Translations under genes and position numbers: made by a program
Origin: Nematostella vectensis
Lineage: Eukaryota; Cnidaria; Anthozoa; Actiniaria; Edwardsiidae
Length of the DNA: 64,000 bases
Direction of reading: 5' to 3'
Assembly: GCF_932526225.1 (NCBI RefSeq)
Contig: NC_064048.1
Coordinates: 6,244,627 to 6,308,626, forward strand
The notes under the pieces: model-generated
The model's database searches: none
Seen by the model: only the letters and a program-made list of their open reading frames with translations
Told to the model about the DNA's origin: nothing
Shown: positions 31,145 to 42,400 of the stretch, piece after piece
How positions within the stretch are numbered: position 1 is the stretch's first letter
Layout of the letters: every line of letters starts with the position of its first letter

Positions 31145-34100
31145 ATGTCTTCCCATCTTATCCGTAATCCTGGGTCACCTCTAGACCTTGGATGGGTAGA
31201 AAATTCACGAGTGAATTTACCCGCGGTGAAGCGAAGAGCTGAGACCTTGAAAACACGAAGGTCGGTAAAGAAACAATGGCAGGCCGGATGGCTTCTACGC
31301 GCGGTCACCTGCATTGATTTAACCACTCTTGCTGGAGATGACACGATTACAAACGTTTCCCGACTCTGCTTCAAGGCAGAGAACCCGATTCGTAAAGATC
31401 TATTGGAGAAGATGGGTGTTGAGGAGAGTAAGGTGAAAACCGGTGCAGTGTGCGTGTATTCTAGCAGAGTGGACGATGCTGTTTCTACGCTAAAAAAGCT
31501 GGGATCTAAAGTCCCCGTTGCTTCAGTAGCTGCCGGCTTTCCTGCAGGTGAGTAACATAATCAGTGATCATTTTAAAGGAATCAATTCGTGATGTTTCCT
31601 AATTCCATAGTTTTACACATGTTATGAATGTTTTTAACACATGTTGCACTTAGTACATAAGTACATTTGATTGAATTCGAATTTATATCCGGTTTCTGAT
31701 TTAAGCTACTCTTAGTAAAACAACAACAACAAAAACAACAACAAAAAACGCTCAGTTTAAGTTCAAGTGTTAGGCAATTAAAAAGGTTTAAAACCAGTGA
31801 TTCCTTTTTTGAAGAACCTCAATCTTTTAGCAACCATATATGTTTTGTTTTCCAATATTGGGAATCCTGTGGCGCAAGGTTGTGAAGAAATGAGAAGAAA
31901 GATTGTAAAGAAATGATTACTTTCGGTCGATTACACAACAATCTCTGATGACTTTTAACAGAAAACGCAAAAAAAATATTTCAAAATTGTAAAAAGCAGT
32001 ATGTGTATAGGAAGTTTATTTGAGGATGTGACAGATAATTCAGAGCAGTTGGCTATGTGCACAGAGGTGGTGCCCATTTGCGTAACACTCATGTGAGAGT
32101 TGTGCTAAGTGTTGCCCTGAGCGTTGACCTAGCATTGCCCTGAGCGTTGATCTGCTTGAGCATAGACCTGAGCGTTGACCTGAGCATTCCCCTTAGTGTT
32201 GCCCTTAGCATTGACCTGAGCTTTGACCTGAGCACTGCCCTGAGCGTTGACCTGCTAAGCGTTGCCTTAGGAGTGCTGACCTGAGCGTTGACCTGAGCGA
32301 TGCCCCGAATTGCATTGAATGTTGCTTTCGAGCTGCCTGCAACGTATGAAATTAAACCGCAACCTTAGTCCTACACAGCCTGTTTTCTATTTTGCGTATT
32401 TTGCGTATAACGGCGTGAAAAAATAATCCAAAACCGGCACACCACCGGCCACTGTCACACCTCCATCATTCACTGGAGAGGACTTTTTCCTTGTTTTTCA
32501 AATAATAGTTTTTACACCGTTTTCTCTGCTTTTCCTTTGCTGGCTCTCTAGACTCCAGAAGTCGTTCTTTCCCAGATTTTGGCATCGCATTTATTAATCG
32601 GTAATCTTTCGAGGCAAAAAATGGCGCAACGCTCGGACAACACTCAGGGCAACGCTCAGAGCAATGCTCAGCAGGTCAACCCTCAGCAGGTCAACGCTCA
32701 GAGCAATGCTCAGGTCAACGCTCAGGTCAAGGCTAAGGACAATGCTCAGGGCAACGTTAGGGTAAAAATGAGAATAGCATGTTGATATTTCAGTCTATCG
32801 CTCAATTTTTTTTTAACCTAATAAAACTCTGAGTCCCTCCGAGCTGTTCGTATCGGGATATCAAAGTACACCTCATGTGCACTCTATCTGCTAAGTATAA
32901 AGGCTTATAAGGGTTTACTTCGTTGGCTTATTTGTAGTTTATTTTCAGGTTTTTTTTTCTTGGGTGAAAAATGGACATTTAGTCATCATCACATAATTTC
33001 TTGTTTTTTTTTTTTTTTTTAAATTGGTCATTTTTGAATAAACACAAGCCTCAACAAGAAACTATGATCCTTGTGCATTGAGGCAGTATAAATTTTGGTA
33101 CATAATATCGCTTATTTTGGAAGATAAAAGATTTAATCGTTTACTAATTTGGGAAATGTTATATGTGAATCGTCCATTTTCTCACGTTGTATGATATTTT
33201 CGGCAACTCTAAAACAAGTATTGCAAAACTGAAGGTACACTTTTATTTCTTCGCCTGCTCTTGCCGATTCTATATTACATTATTGAAACCCACATTTTCT
33301 TCTCTAAAGCTCCCCTCATTCTGCTATTTAAGGTCAAACTCCGTTAAAGCAGCGAATTGAAGAAATAGAAATGGCTGTGTCTGCTGGTGCCCAAGAGATT
33401 GACATTGTCATCACCAGGGGACATGTCCTGTCTGGAAACTATCAGGCACTATATGAGGAGATTGCGGCGATGAGGAAAGCTTGTGGTGATGCACATCTCA
33501 AGACTATCTTAGCCACTGGTGAACTTGGATCGCTTACAAATGTTTACAAGGCGAGTCTGGTAGCCATGATGGCAGGGTCTGATTTTATCAAAACGTCGAC
33601 GGGTAAAGAGGCAGTTAATGCTACCTTCCCTGTGGCGCTAGTCATGGTCAGGGCTGTACGTGATTATTATGAGGTAAGGGCGTAAAATGACTATTGTTTG
33701 GGCCACAACATGCTAAAAGAGCCAGGAAACAAGATATTTTCTGTATTCAAACCAACATTTTTCATTTGAACAAATGCTAGATGAGTCACCATTGAAATTG
33801 TAAAAAAATAGCAAAATTAAATTTTACAACTTTGTTTTTTTATCCAGTCCCTAAACAAGGGGGAAATTGTGCTAGGGTTATTGAAGGGGGGGTGCTGTTT
33901 ATCTGACACTTTTAAGCATGCATTTATTTTCACACACAAGAACAAAGGAGCCAGGCTTTGCCAGTGAAATGATACAACTCTGCTGTCTTGTACTGACTTG
34001 CCATGCAGCCAGAAAAGTAGGATTATTAACTGCTAATCACTTAGTTTCTTTCTAAACCTAGCGGACAGGTCACAAGGTGGGGTTCAAGCCTGCCGGGGGT

Positions 34101-34654
34101 ATCCGCAGTGCTAAGGATGCTCTGGTCTGGTTGTCACTGATGAAGGAAGAGCTAGGCGATGAATGGACACACCCAAATCTATTCCGTCTTGGTGCTAGCT
34201 CCCTCCTTGGTGACATAGAACGACAGTTGTTCCATCATGTCACAGGAAGGTATGTTAAGCTTGTATGACCTTAAATAAGTTGAAAACTCTGTCTAAATGC
34301 ATATTGAACAAAATATTAAATGCAACCTTTTCTTGTTTGAAGAGTCTTTTTAGTGAGTGTCACTGAAGTGCGGGTGCATTATGCAAGGTTTTCCTACCAT
34401 GTCTGTTAAAATGGGGACTTTGAAAAAATAAGGTTCAAATCAAAACCACTCCTATGAATTTATTTAAAATATCATTTCATATAAAGCATTTGCATAATCT
34501 AAGAGATGCCCTGCAACTCCACATTCTTATTGATATTTTAACAGTTTTGAAATATATATTTTTTATTTATTGACTTTTATGATCCTGTGTTTTAGATTAA
34601 TTTGCTTTCTCTCTCTTCAGATATGCTGCAGCTCATGAACTTCCAATGGCATAA
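31145..34654 (+). CDS. DERA: Deoxyribose-phosphate aldolase (DERA), 4 exons, 321 aa
   Basis: DERA cleaves 2-deoxyribose 5-phosphate to glyceraldehyde 3-phosphate and acetaldehyde, a class I (Schiff-base) aldolase reaction in deoxynucleoside catabolism in the cytosol. Exons: 31145-31547, 33333-33673, 34062-34249, 34621-34654; all are in phase, 966 nt in total. The length matches human DERA (318 aa). Diagnostic segments are CIDLTTLAGDDT, VASVAAGFPAG, KTILATGELG, DFIKTSTGK (with the Schiff-base Lys), GFKPAGGIRSAKDAL and the end YAAAHELPMA. The start is the first ATG of the open frame (MSSHLIRNPG), matching the family N-terminus. Intron 1 holds two insert-like repeat blocks. I see no canonical AATAAA close to the stop. 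Confidence 0.97.
31900..32340. repeat. Truncated MITE family B plus degenerate GCGTTGACCTGAGC repeat (DERA intron 1)
   Basis: The block at 31910-32060 matches family B. It is followed at 32085-32330 by short repeats of GCGTTGACCTGAGCATTGCC. The inverted form of the same repeat (AACGCTCAGGTCAACGCTCA) lies at 32620-32770, giving a long imperfect foldback of about 700 bp. Confidence 0.65.
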
Positions 34655-36458
34655 TCTGGTTATTTATCAAGTTACCCATAACTTCAAATGGCATAATTTA
34701 GCCATTTATCAAGCTACCCTTGACATAAGATGGGTTATGGGCTGTATATACTTAATTTAATTGTGTCCAGTCTTTATTGTTATGGGTGTATCCAGGCTTG
34801 TACTAAGGAGGTGTGGAGGGTGCACCCCTCTTGGATGCCAAATTTTGTGTCATTTCTTATAGATTGCCAAATATTATACACATTATCTATAAAATACTTA
34901 TGACTGCATACCCCCAACCCCTCCCCCCCCCTCGCCATTTCTAGGTATTCACCTGGCATCTGCCAAGAGGTGGTGGCATGGGGGATGTAAGGCATGGCTG
35001 AACTTAACCCATTTAAGAGCTTTTTTTCCGACTAAAATTTTATGTTATCATATTTTTCAAAAGGGTTTCTGCCAGAGTATCAAAATCTATCTTTTTTCCA
35101 TGCTATTTAATTTTAAAATTACAACTGCTCATTTAAAACTGCTAGTGAACTTACTAGTTCCCAATCTTCCAATTCAACTGCTTTTATAAGCTAGTTGTTT
35201 TATATGTCTAAGTCCCAGCCATAGGAAGAAGGGTACAGGGTGGGGGGGGGGGGGAAGGGAAGTGCTCAGTAACATTAAGAATGCTGCTTTTTAAACTACC
35301 TATCAATAATAAGTGTGGATTGATGCGTTTTGCAGCATCTTGTATCAGGGGTGGGTCTAGCAGACCCGGGCCCATCTTTGGTTTAAAAATAACAAGAAAT
35401 ATAAAGAAATATACAGAAGAACAATAAGTCAGGCTCCCCTTTCTTGAAACTTTTGCTTCCCCCCCCCCCCCCCTTTTTTGACTTCTGGATCCGCCTCTGT
35501 GTAATGTGAAATATTGGCTAAAAAGAATCCTCAGCCATTACTAAGAGAAGAAAAGTTGTCATTTGATAGAGGTGGAAAATGGAACAAATTTTGACCATTA
35601 AAAATTTATTTAAAATGCGTTTATTCATTACATTGGATTCCCTACAAACTTAATTTAGCCTTACTGAATGTTTTATTAACAGATACAAGACTTGTTTTCC
35701 CCAACCAATGGTATAAGGCACTCATCATTTTCAGTTTTCTTATAGTCAACCTTAAAGCTCTGCTAACCCACTCTTGAAGTTCCTTCCCCTTAAAAGCCAT
35801 TCTACATTGAAATGAAGAAGTTGAAACACGATGTTCAGTGTAGAGGCAAACCCTCCCTCCTTAACGCCTTAACCTCACTGGGCACCTCAGTTGCATGCTT
35901 TAGCCAATGGAAGTGGATGTTTTGTGTGGTATTGTACAGGGATAGTAAGGCGACGTGGTTGGCCTTTAATTTTACTGGTCTTATTTTATAATATTCCACC
36001 TCTTAGTATGGGCTATGAACATTTATTTGTTAGGGGTAGGTAAAATGGTTGCCTACCACAAAAACCTGGATATGTTGTTAAAACTCGGTACAACAGGCGC
36101 CTAGCCCTCGCTTTAAGCTGTTTTCCATACAATCGCGACTGTTGCTACCCTCATCAAAAACGTGCTGACACAAAGAAATATGTTTGGAGCGGTGTGAGCG
36201 ATCTACCCGTCTCCATATAATCGGCGCCGTCGCCCGCTTGGCGCGAAAATCTGGCTAGTAATGAGCGACTCTTGCTTCAAGCCTGCTCTCTTCTTTTTTT
36301 AAATTGGGTTTCCTGTGATACAAGAGCGCGCGCTTTTCTTAGCGCATCTACGTAAACACGCACTATGACGTTAATCTCATAGTTCCCCCAGGAATCTTTT
36401 CTGTTAGGAATTGTTTTTAATGCTTTTCAATTTAAAAATTCTTTGGAAGATCATCACA

Positions 36459-38096
36459 ATGTGCGGTTCGTTACTTTCAAAGTGTCTTTCGACAAATAAC
36501 AAGATTGCTCCCCTCGGCGTCAGTGATTTTGATACTGAGTTACTAAAAACGGCACGTAGTTTGATCTCCGCTAAGCGTGGAGGCGTCAAAGGTAGCGTTA
36601 CGCCAGAGATGAGCGCGTTTGTGTCCAATTGCAATGCGGCAGCCTATGATCTCATTCTCGACGGCAAACAGACAGCAGACGGAGGACACGCCAAAGTCCC
36701 GAGAAGACTTGCTAAGATCGAAGCGGCGCCTACACTTACCATGGAAATGCTACTCGAAAAACAAGCGCAAGTGGAGAATAATAGGTAGGATGTACCCCAT
36801 CAGAGGAAAAGAAAATATAATTGTTTTAAATTGGCTCCTCTATTTTCAAATGATTTATTATCAGGATAAGGCAGCTTGAAAAGAAAAAGAAGAAAGCCTC
36901 CGCAAGGTATAGATCTTCTGATGCCAGTCACAGACGTGCTTCCAGATCCAACAAGCTGCGTGAGGCGCTAGAGATGGCCGACAAGCTCGCTAAGGAGAAG
37001 AGCGCTAGAGCCGCCGAGAACAGGGATAAGCACTTGGCGGACGTCAAGAGCAAGGCTAGTCGCTTGGCGGGGAGCTCCCAGCAAGAGGTTGTGAAGAGTG
37101 AGGCGTGCGCCAAGGCGGAGCTGCGGCAGCGAGAGATTCAGATGAAGAGGAAGATGGTGGAGATGAACAAAGCGAAGGCAGCGGAGGAGGCGCGCGAAAA
37201 GCTTAGGCTGCGACGTGAGCGCGAACAGCTTGTGAAGGTAAGCATGGGTAGATAGAAGACGCGCTAAGAGATCACATGACATTTTGGATGGCAAATTCAA
37301 ACCAAAATAAACAAAGAAATGACGGCTGATTTGCGAAAGCTAATGCGATATTTTCTATTGAATTTGGTAAATAAAGTATTAAACTTTGTTTTTAGATTGT
37401 TAATTTGAAGTTTTTAACACACTATGTGCTCAATATTTAATGGAAACAATAACAAAAGTGTGGCTGACAAGGGCCCTTTAAGTTCCCTATTACCCACTCT
37501 CTACCGTTTTGCTTCTCTCTTATGGTTGGCAGGTGATAAAATAATAATTCTTTCATTTTTCAATACTCGAATCCAAATTACAAGGGTCAGTACGCAGCTC
37601 TTACAAGCTGCAATTTGATTGGGCAAATGAACAATATCCGCACCTCGACACAAAGAACGGAGGGTCAGTACGCAGCTGTTACAAGCTGCAATTTGATTGG
37701 GCAAATGAACAATATCCGCACCTCGACACAAAGAACGGGGGGTCAGTACGCAGCTCTTACAAGCTGCAATTTGATTGGGCAAATAAACAATATCCGCACC
37801 TAGACACAAAGAACGAGAAGAATAGAGACAAAAGAACTCCTTTGTAGAACAAAGATAATAGAAGACAAAGCAGCTGCCTACTTACTCAATTACAACTCAA
37901 CTACTCTTAAATTGAACACATATGGCTTTTCTCGTTCCAGGACCGCGCCAATGCCCTAAAGGACGCAGACATGTACGTGGGTTTGCGCATCCTCGAGGGA
38001 CTGGAGACGAGTGACGACTACTGCGTCTCAGAGGATGACGAGTGGGAGACTGGGCCCCAGACGGACGATGGGAATGACGAGGAATTCTGGGGTTAA
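36459..38096 (+). CDS. Stathmin-like coiled-coil protein, 3 exons, about 284 aa
   Basis: Exons 36459-36784, 36865-37237 and 37941-38096 join in phase (855 nt including TAA). The N-terminus MCGSLLSKCLS carries two cysteines, as in palmitoylated neuronal stathmins. Then comes AAYDLILDG, resembling the stathmin AFELIL motif, and a PRR segment. A long charged helix follows (about residues 85-235; ENRDKHLADVKSK recalls the stathmin ENREAHLAA segment), then an acidic tail ending EEFWG. Stathmins bind tubulin dimers, so the likely role is microtubule regulation. Similarity is patchy and the acidic C-terminus is longer than usual; a generic coiled-coil protein is possible. An in-frame upstream ATG at 36420 would add 13 residues. 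Confidence 0.55.
37360..37875. repeat. Dispersed repeat family E copy with a threefold internal repeat (intron 2 of the stathmin-like gene)
   Basis: After GTGTGGCTGACAAGGGCCCT, a ~75-bp unit (GGTCAGTACGCAGCTCTTAC, then AAGCTGCAATTTGATTGGGC, then AACAATATCCGCACCTCGAC) is repeated three times. The homologous block at 10770-10925 has one unit in the opposite orientation. Confidence 0.8.
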
Positions 38097-38228
38097 CCGC
38101 TGATTCGCGTGGCCTTCAACATACTCAGATTCACAAAGCTGATTGTCACTCGGAAACGCAACACCTTTATAGCTAATTTGTAAATATTTACTCAAAAGCA
38201 AATTGTTTATTATACAGAATAGAGAAAG

Positions 38229-38234
38229 AAATAA
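38229..38234 (+). terminator. Polyadenylation signal of the stathmin-like gene
   Basis: AATAAA lies about 130 nt after the stop codon at 38094-38096, a normal 3'UTR length. It is on the same strand as the gene and has a T-rich stretch downstream. Confidence 0.6.
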
Positions 38235-39123
38235 AGAATCTTGTATTATTTTGAACACAGCATTTTCGCCTAACAAGTGACCTTTTCAGTTGGGAATTAC
38301 TTTCCTTCTTCCACAAACGCACCTTCACTCGTATAGGCATACCCGGAGTTCACTAAGTAATTTATTGGTGAATTAAAGAGGGAGTGTACACCGTGTTGTG
38401 AATCCCTGCCCTCCACTCCCCACCCCACCTTAAGAGCCACACCCCTTATTCCCCTCCCCCCTAAAATCAACTCCTCGCATTCTTTAATTGTAGTTGCTAT
38501 AGCCTGCTTTTTAAGCTTTCGATCGACTGGACGGTCGCCATCTTAGAGTGAGGCCACGCCCGTCGACCCGCGGGATAAAATACGCATTCTGCTCGCTCAC
38601 GGGACCACACGTAGCCAAAATCCCATGATTACGGCCGTTAATTATCTGATGGATCAAGTTTTATGCAAGCGCCATTCACTGACTATAAGCAGGTTATGTC
38701 TGTTAGTTAAACACCAAGCACACATTTTCAGGGAAACGCCGTTTATTATAAATCTATCATTTCTTACGATGCCATCAACAAAAAATACAAAAAATAAACT
38801 TACATCTGGAAACAAAACATCGTAGTCATGGTAACATGTAACCATAGCAACCTCGACTCGCATACAGCAGGAGTCAAGCGGTTTATGTTGATTAAAAAAT
38901 AATATACATTTTTAAAGAAAATCCGCCAGCCTCCTTAGTTTTTTTTTCATAATTCAAGATAAAATAACCCATCTTTTTCTTACCAAACTATCCTTTTTAT
39001 AATCCCAAAAAGGGATCTAGATAGGGCGATATGATGGATTTAGCTCTATGGCTCTTTTTTGGCAGATTTCTCTTTAGCTAATAGGATGACAAAATGGTGG
39101 TCAACACCGACGCTCTAATATTA

Positions 39124-39124
<1 letters not shown>

Positions 39125-39155
<31 letters not shown>

Positions 39156-39475
39156 CCACCAACACCACCACCATCATCGCCGTTCATCTTCATTTTCAAC
39201 ATCAAAACCACCACTACCATCATCATCATCATGATCGACCATTATCATTGTCAACATCAAAACACTACCACCAACATCATCATTGTCATCATCATAATCA
39301 CAATCATCACCGTTCATCCTCATTTTCGACATCAAAACAACCACCGCCATCATCATCATAATCGATCATCATAATCGTCATCATTATCAACACTAGCACC
39401 ACCACTATCACCACCAACAACATCATCATAATCATAATCGATCATCATCATTGTCAACATCGACACCACCACCAT
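39125..39475 (+). repeat. (ATC)n microsatellite after the TMTC2 stop codon
   Basis: ATC/ACC-rich tract beginning 5 nt from the TMTC2 stop (39480), so it probably forms the TMTC2 3'UTR. Internal ~60-bp direct repeats (CGCCGTTCATCTTCATTTTC and CACCGTTCATCCTCATTTTC) are present. Confidence 0.9.
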
Positions 39476-39479
39476 ATTG

Positions 39480-42400
39480 TCATCTTCTCGCTTGCTTCTT
39501 TGCCATGATCGCCCGTAGCTTTCTCAGGTTCTCCCTGGTCATAGTGTCACCCGGGTTTAGCTCTAGCGCCGTCAGGTAGTACCTCTCGCTCTCCTGGTGC
39601 TTACCCAACAAGTGAAGAATGGCGCCCAAGTTCATGTGCGCGATGTTACTCTGGAGGAAAAGACGAAGTTGATATATTTATACTATATTTGGGGTGATGT
39701 TACTCTGTAGGAAAAGACGAAGTTGATATATTCTTACTATCTTTTGGGTTAGGCGGTTCTATCATCTTACCACACAATCAAGAGAAAACGCAAACGGAAA
39801 AAGTCGCGACGCAGCTACAAACACCACACGATAATAGCCCGACACAACAATGAACAACCATGAGAAACGACAAGGCAGTCTACGACAAAACCCTGACACG
39901 ATGAAGGTAGCAAAGAATAGTATTCGTTCCGAACGCCTTTCCCCGACATTATGATCTGTTTATAGGTTCACAAAGCAGTTACGAAATCTTCCAGAACCTG
40001 TTCCTTGACAGGTTTCCGAAGAATCTACGATATTTTCCCGAACCTGTTTTCCTGACAATATTATGGTCTATTGACCGGTTCCCGAAAAAGTTACGATATC
40101 TGTCCGAACCCGTTTTTCTGACAAAAATATGGTCTATTGAAATGTTCACGAAGCACTTACGATATCTTGCCGAACCCGTCCTGACAATAATATGGTCTAT
40201 TGACATGTTCACGACAGGCACAGGAAGCGCTTAAGAATCCCCTTCCCTGGTACAAAGCATACTTTAACGCATGCTCACCTTTTGGTCAAGTTTGACCGCT
40301 GACCGGTAGAACTCTTCCGCTGTTTCGTAGCTTTCAGATTCTCTTCAATTGAAAAAGAAAATTTGCTTTTCAAACGAATCGTTAACTTCCTGGTGATATC
40401 GACCACAAAACACCCCCGCCCCTCCCCAATGTCAGGAACTAGTCTCCCTTACCCTACGTGATTTACCAAAAACAGGTTATACTCTGCCTAACACTACATG
40501 ATGTATCGTCCATGGCGTCTTCCAGTTAAAGCCCTGACCGACATTTATGACTATTGATTGAGCAGCTCTTGTTATGCCTAGTGCACACTAGCAACATAAC
40601 AACATAACGACATGGGCACGCGCACTATGTTTAGCCCGACATAACGACATGGACATAATGACATATAAGAAAAAAACATGTTTTTTCTCTTATGTCATTA
40701 TGTCCATGTCGTTATGTCGAAGATAAGAGTGCGCGCGCCCATGTCGTTATGTCGATATGTCGCTAGTGTGCACTAGGCATTACTAACCTGAGGTAGTTGG
40801 CCGCGTTGAAGACGATATCGAAGTCATCAGGAGCTAGCTTAGAGGCTTTGACGAACATCTCCGCGGCTCGTGCCACTTGCTTGCCCTCGTACAGGTGCTG
40901 TCCGTAGTGAGTCCATACGGACACGTCACGGGGGCCGAGAGATTGAGCCTTAAGGAATAAGGCCTCTGCCTGCTTTGTACGACCCTGAAGGATACAAAAG
41001 ACCGAAAGGGTCTTAGAGGGGTAGAGGCAAGGATAAAAGAAAGGGGTCGAGGGTGGAGACAGTACACAAGTTTTGTCTAACTTAAGTTGTAATAAGCCCT
41101 CCACCTGCTTTGCATGACCCTGAAGTATACAAAAGTGTATTCAATAATATCTTAGAGGATAGATGCAAGGATTAAGGAAAGAGGCCAAGATGGGAGACGG
41201 TGCCCAAGTCTTGTCTTACTTAAGAAATAATTTCTCCACCTGCTTTGCACGACTCTAAAGGATATTAAAAAATATCTTAGAGGATAGAGGCAAGGATGAA
41301 GGAAAGGGGCCAAGGTACTCAAGTTTTATCCAACTTAAGGGATAGTTCCTACGTCTGCTTTGCACGGCCCTAAAGGATACAAAAGAGGTATTCAAAAATA
41401 TCTTAGAGGATAGAGGCAAGGATAAAGGAAAGGGACCAAGGGTGGAGGCAGTACACAAGTTTTTGTCCAACTTAAGAAATAATTCTCCGTCAGCTTTGTA
41501 AGACCCTATAGGATGCAAAAGATCAAAAAGATCTTAATGGGGGAAGAGACAAGGATAAAGGAAAGGGGCCGAGGGTGGAGACAGGCAATACACAGGTATT
41601 CACATTAAATGTGAAGTGTGTATCAATGTTTCTCTCGACGATCTCTGTGTTCCACGGTTTCACGGGATCACCTTGTTAACTTAAAGGGGCAACGTTTTCA
41701 ACTGCGCATCTAGCTGGCGCATGGGGTTTTAAGTTTCTAAGCCGAGCTGCTAAGGGTTGAAATCGAGCCCAACAAGTCGGTAAAATGTTGGCATGGTAAC
41801 GGTAAAATGTTGGCATGGTAACGGTAACCTTCTGGTTACCTTACATGGGTTATACCTACCGTCTTGGAGTAGAGCTTGGCGAGTGTGAGATGGGCGGGCA
41901 CGTGACTTGGCTTGGACTCTAACGATCGCTTGTACCACTTTTCAGCCTCATCAAGTAGACCGGCCTTTGTATAAGCCTCCCCTGAACACAGACACATTAA
42001 TAATAAACGAGCCTCTGTACTACGACCACCTTTCAAATACAGCGGCTGATTGTACCATTTTTCAGCCTCATCAAGTAGACCGGCCTTTGTATAAGCCTCC
42101 CCTGAACACAGACACGATAAAAATAAACGGACCTTTGTATTACGACCACTTTTCAAATACAGCGACTGCTATTAAATATGAGGATCAGCAGGCAGCTAAT
42201 TTGTCATCAAACTTTTCTTCCAAATGAACTATTGTATTTTAAATTGTAAACAATAACAAAGGAGTGGTTGATTGACATTCTTTAAGGTCCTTGCGATTGC
42301 CTATGGATACTAGCAGCATTAGCCCCGCGTTCTAGCAGATGCTGAAAATACTTGACAGTCACCGATCATATTGTAGAGACTGTGGGGTTCAAAGTGGGCG

